Part shown: positions 1-5,365 of the stretch, piece after piece
Layout of the letters: each line of letters begins with the position of its first letter
Numbering within the stretch: the first letter of the stretch is position 1
Source of the DNA: JAVBLG01 sp031553655
Lineage (GTDB): Bacteria > Desulfobacterota > Desulfovibrionia > Desulfovibrionales > Desulfovibrionaceae
Reading direction: 5' to 3'
Length of the DNA: 5,473 nucleotides
NCBI GenBank assembly: GCA_031553655.1
Contig: JAVBLG010000132.1
Location: 1-5,473 of the forward strand
Position numbers and translations under genes: made by a program
The notes under the pieces: generated by a model
Told to the model about the DNA's origin: nothing
Seen by the model: only the letters and a program-made list of their open reading frames with translations
The model's database searches: none

Positions 1-24
1 CCCCCCCCCCCCCCCCCCCCCCCC
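1..24. repeat. Homopolymer run of 24 C at the window edge
   Basis: The first 24 bases are all C, followed directly by ordinary AT-containing sequence and a good ribosome binding site. It lies at the very start of the window, so it may mark a contig end. Two-colour sequencing chemistry produces false poly-G at read ends, which appears as poly-C on the other strand; this is the likeliest explanation. A genuine phase-variable tract upstream of the operon is the alternative. Its length should not be trusted. Confidence 0.9.
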
Positions 25-33
25 ACATTAACC

Positions 34-37
34 AGGA
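34..37 (+). promoter_or_regulatory. Ribosome binding site for the dicluster flavoprotein
   Basis: AGGA lies 6 bases before the ATG at 44, and an in-frame TAA at 29-31 excludes any longer start. Together these fix the start of the first gene at 44. No promoter can be judged because only 43 bases, 24 of them poly-C, lie upstream. Confidence 0.7.
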
Positions 38-43
38 TCCCCT

Positions 44-2425
44 ATGGACCATACCAGGCTGCGTGAAATTGAGGCTCGCTGCACTCAGGAGGCCATGCCC
101 AAATGCCGGGCTCGTTGCCCGTTGCGCATGGATGTACGGGCCTTTATGGAGCATATGGCCGCAGGTAAAATGGGCGAAGCCCGCAAGGTATTGGAGCGGC
201 ATTTGCCGCTGCCGGAGATTATGGCCCGCATTTGCGATCATCCCTGTGAAGAGCGCTGTTTGCGCCGTGATTTGGGCGGCAGCCTGGCAATCGGCGCGCT
301 TGAAGCGGCGTGCGTGTCCGCTGTGGATCGGCAGGGCAGGAGCTTTCCCCGTGCGCCTAAACCCGCGTCCATAGCCGTGATTGGTAATGGACTGGCGGGC
401 TTGACGGTTGCTTTTGAGCTTTCACGCAAGGCTTGGCCGGTGACTGTTTTTCACGAGGACGAAGCGCATGGGGCCCTGTTGCGGCGCTTTCCGCAATTGT
501 CTGAAGATGTGGTTTACAAGGAACTTGCGGCGTTGGAAAAAGCCGGGTGCTCGTTCAGACGGCAAGAGTTGGTCGCGGGGCTGTTGGAAGAGGCGGGGAA
601 AGAGTTTGCGGCATTCTTTGTGGATGCCGATGCGGCAATAGATATTTTTTCCGAACTGGAAGCTGGGTTTGATCCGTTAACGGCTTTGGCCGGGGATAAA
701 ATATGCGCCGGAGGTCTGACCGAAAAAAGCCCAACCGGCCATGTGTATGCTTCGGCGTCGCGCCAGGCTGGTGAGGGGCGCAGGGCGGCTCTTACACTGG
801 AACGCCTGGTGACCGGCGTGGCGCTTATGGCTGGGCGCGAAGGCGAGCTTTCATATGAAAGCCCGCTATATACACCACTGGACGGGGTGCACCCCCAAGA
901 GGCGGTTGCGCCGCAAGGCGAAGTTTACACTATGGAAGAGGCCGCGCGCGAAGCGGCCCGCTGCATACGTTGTGAATGTCTGGCTTGCGTGAAAGAATGC
1001 GTATACTTGCAAAAATATGGATCTTATCCGCGCGGCTACGCGCGGCAGATTTTCAATAATGCTTCCATTGTTATGGGTGAACGCCAAGCCAATACGCTGA
1101 TTAACGGCTGCATGCTCTGCGGCCAATGCACCGAACTTTGTCCGGAGCGGTTTTCCATGGCCGAACTGTGCCTCATGGCCCGGCGCGACATGGTCAAGCG
1201 CGGCTATATGCCGCCGTCGGATCACGAATTCGCTCTGGAAGATATGGATAGCGCCAATGACGATGCTTGCGCCCTGTTTATGAGCGACCCCGGCGGGCAG
1301 AAGAACGCTTGGGCTTTTTTTCCCGGTTGTCAGCTATCAGCCTCGCGTGGGGGGCAGGTGCGGGCAACATACGAGTTTTTGCGCGCGATTATGCCCGAAG
1401 GTGTGGGGTTGTTTTTGTGTTGCTGCGGAGTGCCCGCGCATTGGGCGGGCAATGAGAACGTATTTGCCGGAGTGATTGAGCGCCTGCGTGCGGAGTGGGA
1501 TAAAATGGGCCGCCCCACGCTGATTATGGCCTGTGCCTCGTGTCTGAAAACATTTCGCGAGGCCGCGCCAGATATTGCCTGTGTTTCGCTGTGGGAAATA
1601 TTGGAACGACATTATGACGAAACACAGGGCGCAAGTCCGGGCAGCTCCGGCGCGGCAATCGTAAATGCCTCCAGTCGCTTTATGACGGATGACGCTACCC
1701 AAGTTATGCCGCGCCAGGAACATATTCTGGTCATTCACGATCCCTGCGCGGCCCGCAACGACAAAAATTGGCAGCGGGCAGTGCGCGGCCTGGCCGCTGG
1801 CTTCGGCTTCGCCCTTGAGGAACCTAAACACACCGGAGCGGAAACGGCCTGTTGCGGCTACGGGGGGCTGGTGTGGGCAGCACAGCCCGATCTGGCCGAC
1901 AGCGCGGCCCGCCACAGGGCCGAAAGTCTGGGCAAAAAAGCGCTGGCCTCATGCATAATGTGCCGCGACCGGCTGGTAAATCAGGGGGCGGAATGCCTGT
2001 ACCTTCTGGATTTGCTGCCGTTTTCCGCTAATGAGGACATCAATTCGGAATTGGCCGGAAAAACGCCCCCGCCGGGGCTGTCGGCCCGCCGTGCCAATCG
2101 GGCGGAGCTGCGCCGTAAAATACTGCTAAAATACGGATATGAAAATATTGCCGAACCTGTTCGACAAGTGCGCATTGGTCCGGAACTTCTGGTAGAGCTT
2201 GAACGCAAACACATTCTGCGCGACGATGTGGAAACCGCGGTGCTGGCCATAGAGACGCGTAAAAGCCGTTTTCTGGAGCGCGGCAGCGGGCATTATGCCG
2301 GTTCGTGGCGGCCGCGCAATGTGACTTTTTGGGTGCGCTACACTGTGGAAGCCGATGGCGCGTATCTTCTGCACGACGCCTGGTGCCACAGGATGATCGT
2401 GCCCGGCGCGGGAGAGCGCCTATGA
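44..2425 (+). CDS. FAD/Fe-S oxidoreductase with dicluster ferredoxin and double CCG domains (DVU_1558-like)
   Basis: Cytoplasmic electron-transfer protein of 793 residues with 34 cysteines and no signal peptide. Domains in order: a GltD-like N-terminal Fe-S domain (C13, C21, C25, C64, C68, C72, the last three in CxxxCxxxC); an FAD Rossmann motif GNGLAG at 114-119 with E138 ending the next strand; a segment at 219-260 resembling the C-terminal FAD part of GltD-type enzymes; a two-cluster ferredoxin domain (C307, C310, C312, C315, C319 and C356, C359, C362, C366); and two CCG domains of the HdrB/LutA type (C429, C459-C461, C497, C500; and C568, C603-C604, C637, C640). Residues 675-793 match nothing I recognise. 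The NAD(P)H-binding domain seems absent between the FAD halves. I recall this architecture as a pyridine nucleotide-disulfide oxidoreductase/dicluster-binding family found beside trs genes. The substrate is unknown. It overlaps the next gene by ATGA, so the two are translationally coupled. Confidence 0.88.
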   Translation: MDHTRLREIEARCTQEAMPKCRARCPLRMDVRAFMEHMAAGKMGEARKVLERHLPLPEIMARICDHPCEERCLRRDLGGSLAIGALEAACVSAVDRQGRSFPRAPKPASIAVIGNGLAGLTVAFELSRKAWPVTVFHEDEAHGALLRRFPQLSEDVVYKELAALEKAGCSFRRQELVAGLLEEAGKEFAAFFVDADAAIDIFSELEAGFDPLTALAGDKICAGGLTEKSPTGHVYASASRQAGEGRRAALTLERLVTGVALMAGREGELSYESPLYTPLDGVHPQEAVAPQGEVYTMEEAAREAARCIRCECLACVKECVYLQKYGSYPRGYARQIFNNASIVMGERQANTLINGCMLCGQCTELCPERFSMAELCLMARRDMVKRGYMPPSDHEFALEDMDSANDDACALFMSDPGGQKNAWAFFPGCQLSASRGGQVRATYEFLRAIMPEGVGLFLCCCGVPAHWAGNENVFAGVIERLRAEWDKMGRPTLIMACASCLKTFREAAPDIACVSLWEILERHYDETQGASPGSSGAAIVNASSRFMTDDATQVMPRQEHILVIHDPCAARNDKNWQRAVRGLAAGFGFALEEPKHTGAETACCGYGGLVWAAQPDLADSAARHRAESLGKKALASCIMCRDRLVNQGAECLYLLDLLPFSANEDINSELAGKTPPPGLSARRANRAELRRKILLKYGYENIAEPVRQVRIGPELLVELERKHILRDDVETAVLAIETRKSRFLERGSGHYAGSWRPRNVTFWVRYTVEADGAYLLHDAWCHRMIVPGAGERL

Positions 2426-2637
2426 GCATGGAACCCAACTATGCCCCGGACGAGGGCGAATGGATTTGCGAGACTTGCGGCTGTGCCCTGGAACAACGGA
2501 AAATGCAGGTTCGCTATTTGGAAAGCGCCTTTGACGTGTCTTTGCCCTGCTGCCCGGAGTGTGGACTTACGCTTGTGCCCAAATATCTGGCCGAGGGCAA
2601 AATGCTGGAAGTTGAAGCTTTACTTGAAGATAAATAG
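2422..2637 (+). CDS. Small redox/zinc-ribbon protein, DVU_1557 family
   Basis: A 71-residue soluble protein with two cysteine knuckles: C16-x2-C19-x-C21 near the start and C43-C44-x2-C47 in the middle. This is the layout of a rubredoxin-like or zinc-ribbon metal site. The C-terminal third is a charged, probably helical tail with no cysteine. The ATG at 2422 overlaps the stop of the flavoprotein gene (ATGA), and GGGAG at 2410-2414 sits 7 bases upstream, supporting this start over the second ATG at 2428. The position between the flavoprotein and the methyltransferase matches the DVU_1557 family redox protein as I recall it. Whether it binds iron (electron carrier) or zinc (structural) cannot be settled from sequence. 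The extra C21 and C43 are more than a simple four-cysteine site needs. Confidence 0.85.
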   Translation: MSMEPNYAPDEGEWICETCGCALEQRKMQVRYLESAFDVSLPCCPECGLTLVPKYLAEGKMLEVEALLEDK

Positions 2638-2663
2638 TTAAAATTTTACTTTGTAGTAGATAA

Positions 2664-3257
2664 ATGTCGGAATCAATGTCTTGCATTCGGCCCGGAGGCC
2701 TTGAACTAACGCGGCGCGGCCTTGAATTGTGTTCCTTCCCCGCGCAATCCGTCATTGCCGACATCGGCTGCGGGGCCGGGGCCAGTGCGCGCTTCATGCG
2801 CGACATGGGACATTTTGCCGTTGGACTTGATCCGAGTACGCTGGGAGGCAGTGCCCCTATGGTGCGAGCACGAGCCGAAAATATTCCTTTTGCCCCGTCA
2901 AGCCTGCACGGTATTGTATGTGAATGCGTACTTTGCCTGCTTGAAAATACGAAGCAAATTTTGAATAATTTTGCTTCGGCCTGCCGCCCGGGCGGCCGCC
3001 TGCTGCTGTCCGATGTGTATATTAAAACGGAAAACAGCGGCATTTCTTCCGCCATGCCCGGTCTTGTAACTCGATCTTCCTTGGAGTCGGCCATGCGCGG
3101 CGCGGGTTGGGAAATGGAACATTTTGAAGACCATTCCCGCGCCCTCAGGGAATTTGCCGCTCAAATGTTGTGGCATTGCTCTGATGCGGCCGATGTTTAC
3201 CGTTCCGTACCTTGGCGGGAGTGCGGTTATGGGTTGTGGGTGGCGCGTAAGCGTTGA
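2664..3257 (+). CDS. trsM: Class I SAM-dependent methyltransferase, DVU_1556/TrsM family
   Basis: A 197-residue Methyltransf_11-type enzyme. SAM-binding motif I is DIGCGAGA at residues 33-40, the acidic residue ending strand 2 is D56 (GLDPS), AENIPF at 71-76 precedes the motif II region, and CRPGGRLLLSD at 107-117 is the usual post-motif. Family-like features are the N-terminal RPGGLELTRRGLEL segment before motif I and the GYGLWVARK end. A cysteine cluster, C86, C88 and C91, lies beside the SAM pocket where most relatives of this fold have no such group, so metal or thiol chemistry is possible. An in-frame TAA directly precedes the ATG at 2664, so no longer start exists; the ATG at 2676 is the only close alternative. 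No clear Shine-Dalgarno sequence is visible. The gap to the previous gene is 26 bases, consistent with one transcript. The substrate is unknown. The symbol is from memory of the family name. Confidence 0.85.
   Translation: MSESMSCIRPGGLELTRRGLELCSFPAQSVIADIGCGAGASARFMRDMGHFAVGLDPSTLGGSAPMVRARAENIPFAPSSLHGIVCECVLCLLENTKQILNNFASACRPGGRLLLSDVYIKTENSGISSAMPGLVTRSSLESAMRGAGWEMEHFEDHSRALREFAAQMLWHCSDAADVYRSVPWRECGYGLWVARKR
2950..2978 (+). other. Intragenic 9-bp perfect stem-loop in the methyltransferase gene
   Basis: CGAAGCAAA at 2950-2958 pairs perfectly with TTTGCTTCG at 2970-2978 across an 11-base AT-rich loop. It lies within codons 96-105 of the methyltransferase, in sequence that is not otherwise repetitive. 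It could slow translation or be an RNase or regulator site, or it could be chance. No U-tract follows, so it is not an intrinsic terminator. Confidence 0.45.
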
Positions 3258-3315
3258 TCTTTCCCTTGGAGAAAAAATCCGTGACTATACGCTCCAAAAA
3301 AGGATGAACAATAAA

Positions 3316-3789
3316 ATGAACGCCATAATGCTTGAAATTTTGCCCTTTGCCCGCAAGGGGTACTGTTGCAGCCAGCTTCTTATGCTGTTGCTTATGCGCG
3401 GTTTCGAGCGTCAAAATCCTGATCTTGTCCGGGCAATGCATGGCCTGTGTTTTGGTATGGGAGGTTCCGAGGGCTCCTGCGGCCTGCTCACCGGCGGAGC
3501 CTGTGTGCTTGGCTGCGTGGCCGGGCGCGGCAAAGACGAAGAAAGCGCGCACCCTTCCTTTGTTCCCTTGATAAGTGACTATCAGCAATGGTTTGCGGAT
3601 CGGATGCGAAATTACGGCGGCACTGCCTGTTTTCAGATTATGCAGGGGATAAGCGAAGCCAACGGCGCGACGCGGCCCAAAGCCGGGGAACAACCCAATC
3701 TCGCTCTTTGCGGGGATCTTTTTGCAGAATGTTGGGAGAAAATATTGTCCTTGCTTGAGACATACGAAGTTCCATTGGAACTTCGTTGA
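3316..3789 (+). CDS. C-GCAxxG-C-C family protein, DVU_1555 family
   Basis: A 157-residue soluble cysteine-rich protein of the C_GCAxxG_C_C superfamily, whose members are probable redox or metal proteins of unknown reaction. Visible family features are KGYCCSQ (C17, C18), a glycine-rich GLCFGMGGSEGSCGLLTGG stretch (C45, C55) where the superfamily has its CGAxxG-type motif, C63, C67, and a C-terminal LCGDLFAECWE segment (C132, C139). The start is placed at 3316 because AGGA at 3301-3304 lies 11 bases upstream. The ATG at 3304, four codons earlier, abuts the same AGG too closely to use it but is possible. A much longer start at 3124 would lie inside the methyltransferase gene and is not credible. 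It sits between the methyltransferase and the radical SAM gene, as in D. vulgaris, suggesting a partner or carrier for one of them. The last codons form half of a strong stem-loop. Confidence 0.82.
   Translation: MNAIMLEILPFARKGYCCSQLLMLLLMRGFERQNPDLVRAMHGLCFGMGGSEGSCGLLTGGACVLGCVAGRGKDEESAHPSFVPLISDYQQWFADRMRNYGGTACFQIMQGISEANGATRPKAGEQPNLALCGDLFAECWEKILSLLETYEVPLELR
3764..3786 (+). other. Perfect 10-bp stem-loop over the end of the C-GCAxxG-C-C gene
   Basis: ACGAAGTTCC at 3764-3773 pairs perfectly with GGAACTTCGT at 3777-3786 around a 3-base loop (ATT). The stem ends immediately before the TGA stop at 3787-3789. What follows (TTATACTTTATG) is AT-rich but has no continuous T run, so it is at best a weak terminator. 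An mRNA processing, 3'-end stabilising or attenuation element between this gene and trsS is more likely. Confidence 0.6.
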
Positions 3790-3791
3790 TT

Positions 3792-3807
3792 ATACTTTAT
3801 GAAGTAT
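3792..3807 (+). other. Small AT-rich inverted repeat upstream of trsS
   Basis: ATACTT at 3792-3797 and AAGTAT at 3802-3807 form a 6-bp dyad around TATG, just after the larger stem-loop. The 52-base gap 3790-3841 holds nothing else that I can call, apart from a possible -10 box TATACT at 3791-3796 with no convincing -35. The dyad could be an operator or chance in AT-rich sequence. Confidence 0.3.
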
Positions 3808-3841
3808 TAAAGCATGTTCTCGATTAAAAAAATTATTGCCC

Positions 3842-5365
3842 ATGAATAATATTGTTAAGACGACCTTGCGTCGCATCCGCAGTCTCTGCCCTGAATGTCT
3901 TCGTCCTATTGATGCCCGCTACATGACTGACGGCGATGCGGTGTATATGGAAAAGAGCTGCCCTGAACATGGTTTTTTTTGTGTGCCCGTATGGGTGAAT
4001 GCACCTGGAACTCCCGATTTTTCCACCTGGAAAAACGGCAACCAGGTGGGAAATGTACCTTCTAAACCTGCGACCATCCGTGAAAATGGCTGCCCCTTTG
4101 ATTGCGGGCTGTGCCCGGAACATGCACAACACACCTGTTGCTCTCTGGTGGAAGTGACCAGGCGCTGCAATATGAATTGCCCGGTGTGCTACGCTTCGGC
4201 CGGAGGAGTTTCGACCGAAAATACCCAGGCTCACGGCGATGCGGCGAGTACCCAGATGGAAAGCCATTCTGTGATTGGCGACTGCGCGGCGCATACAGCG
4301 GTAAACATTGACCCTGATCTTTCCACAATAAGGGAGCAGCTTGACATGCTCATGGAACGCGCCGGGCCTGCTAATGTGCAGCTTTCCGGGGGCGAACCAA
4401 CAATGCGCGATGACCTCCCGGAAATAATCAATCTTGCTCATTCTCTGGGATTTCCGTTTGTGCAGCTTAACACCAACGGCCTGCGCTTGGGGCGCGAACC
4501 AGGTTATGCTCGCCGCCTTAAGGACGCCGGACTCAATTTGGTTTATCTGCAATGGGACGGCCTTGCGGAAGAAACCTTTATAGCCATGCGTGGCGCGCCA
4601 TACCTGGCAGACAAGGAAAATGCGGCGCGCAACTGTGTGGAGGCCGGACTGTCCGTGCTTTTTGTGGCCACAGTGGCGCGTGGAGTGAACGACGTAGAAC
4701 TGGGCGCACTTTTGCGTAAGGCCTTGTCATTTGGCCCGCACGTGCGTGGCCTGCATTTGCAGCCGGTTGCCTTGTTCGGACGACATCCTTGGGGGGGGCA
4801 CAGGGAATATGGGCCAAAAAGCCAGATAGTCGGGACTGCAAAACGCCATGCTCAGCCATCCGGCGCAAATCGGGGGACACGGCGGGAGGTTTCGCCGCGT
4901 TTCACTTTGCCCGAGTTGATGCGCGCTCTTGAGGAGCAAAGCGAAGGCATGGTGAAGGCCTCGGACTTTCACCCTCCAAGCTCGGAACATGAACTTTGTT
5001 CTTTCAGCTCTCTTTATCAGCGTGGAGCGGACAATAGTCTAACCTTGCTTTCCGGCGGACAGAGCTGTTGTTGCGCCTCCGGGGGCGAAGCCGCCAAGGC
5101 CAGAGATTTTGTGGCTCAGCATTGGGGGGACATTTCGCCCAAACCGATTATTTCGCCCCCGGGTGATGGCTTGGATGTTTTTTTGGCCCAATCAAACCTC
5201 AAGCAACGCTTCACCATTTCGGCAATGGCCTTTCAGGATGCTTACAATATCGATCTCGACCGAGTGCGACGCTGCCATATACATGTTGCCACCGCCGACA
5301 AACGGCTTATTCCCTTCTGCTCTTACAATCTAACTTCGGCAGATGGGATTCCCGTTTATAGGTAA
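3842..5365 (+). CDS. trsS: Radical SAM protein TrsS (Cys form), Tes/MJ0619-like
   Basis: A 507-residue radical SAM enzyme with 20 cysteines. N-terminal metal site: C16-PE-C19 plus C40-PEHG, as in the MJ0619/tetraether lipid synthase group, where from memory it holds a rubredoxin-like iron. Auxiliary Fe-S candidates are C84, C88 and C91 (CPFDCGLCPEH) and C99-C100. The radical SAM cluster motif is C109-x3-C113-x2-C116 (CNMNCPVC), and SGGEPT at 182-187 is the SAM-contacting GGE motif. C-terminal features are DFHPPS at 375-380, C386, a triple cysteine C409-C411, C478 and C493. Segments 121-160 and about 320-352 look like low-conservation insertions. The ATG at 3842 is chosen; a TTG at 3836 is two codons longer, an in-frame stop at 3800 excludes more, and no Shine-Dalgarno sequence is obvious. 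Relatives can carry selenocysteine; this copy has no in-frame TGA. The reaction is unknown; relatives do radical C-C or methyl chemistry. Confidence 0.88.
   Translation: MNNIVKTTLRRIRSLCPECLRPIDARYMTDGDAVYMEKSCPEHGFFCVPVWVNAPGTPDFSTWKNGNQVGNVPSKPATIRENGCPFDCGLCPEHAQHTCCSLVEVTRRCNMNCPVCYASAGGVSTENTQAHGDAASTQMESHSVIGDCAAHTAVNIDPDLSTIREQLDMLMERAGPANVQLSGGEPTMRDDLPEIINLAHSLGFPFVQLNTNGLRLGREPGYARRLKDAGLNLVYLQWDGLAEETFIAMRGAPYLADKENAARNCVEAGLSVLFVATVARGVNDVELGALLRKALSFGPHVRGLHLQPVALFGRHPWGGHREYGPKSQIVGTAKRHAQPSGANRGTRREVSPRFTLPELMRALEEQSEGMVKASDFHPPSSEHELCSFSSLYQRGADNSLTLLSGGQSCCCASGGEAAKARDFVAQHWGDISPKPIISPPGDGLDVFLAQSNLKQRFTISAMAFQDAYNIDLDRVRRCHIHVATADKRLIPFCSYNLTSADGIPVYR
4791..4798 (+). repeat. 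Run of eight G inside trsS
   Basis: Eight consecutive G encode part of W317, G318 and G319. The frame is intact here, because recognisable sequence (SPRFTLPELM, then the HPP and cysteine motifs) continues downstream to the normal stop. Such tracts are prone to slippage during replication and to sequencing error, so this is the likeliest place for a frameshift in related assemblies. Confidence 0.8.

Noticed and set aside
36..41. GGATCC as a cloning-vector junction near the poly-C
   Set aside because: A single six-base site is expected by chance and here overlaps a sensible ribosome binding region; no vector sequence is seen.
1337..1915. Antisense open frame of 192 codons opposite the flavoprotein gene
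   Set aside because: It is opposite the two CCG domains, whose cysteine motifs on the + strand are clear. The antisense translation has no known motif.
2567..3094. Antisense open frame of 175 codons opposite the methyltransferase
   Set aside because: It spans parts of two + strand genes and the gap between them, with no domain and no convincing ribosome binding site.
3124..3315. Longer N-terminus for the C-GCAxxG-C-C protein starting at 3124
   Set aside because: It would overlap the methyltransferase gene by over 130 bases in another frame, and the extra residues show no family features. The recognisable family sequence begins just after 3316.
3145..3693. Antisense open frame of 182 codons opposite the C-GCAxxG-C-C gene
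   Set aside because: It is a shadow of two supported + strand genes; no family resemblance is seen.
3764..3789. SECIS element allowing read-through of the TGA at 3787 as selenocysteine
   Set aside because: Bacterial SECIS hairpins lie just downstream of the TGA; here the strong stem lies upstream, and the frame after the TGA meets another stop within a few codons.
3764..3800. Intrinsic terminator after the C-GCAxxG-C-C gene
   Set aside because: The stem is strong but is not followed by a T run, and trsS follows closely on the same strand with conserved order, so a true transcription stop is unlikely.
3833..4552. Antisense open frame of 239 codons opposite trsS
   Set aside because: It lies wholly opposite a well-supported gene, its translation shows no recognisable domain, and GC-biased codons on the + strand explain the lack of stops.
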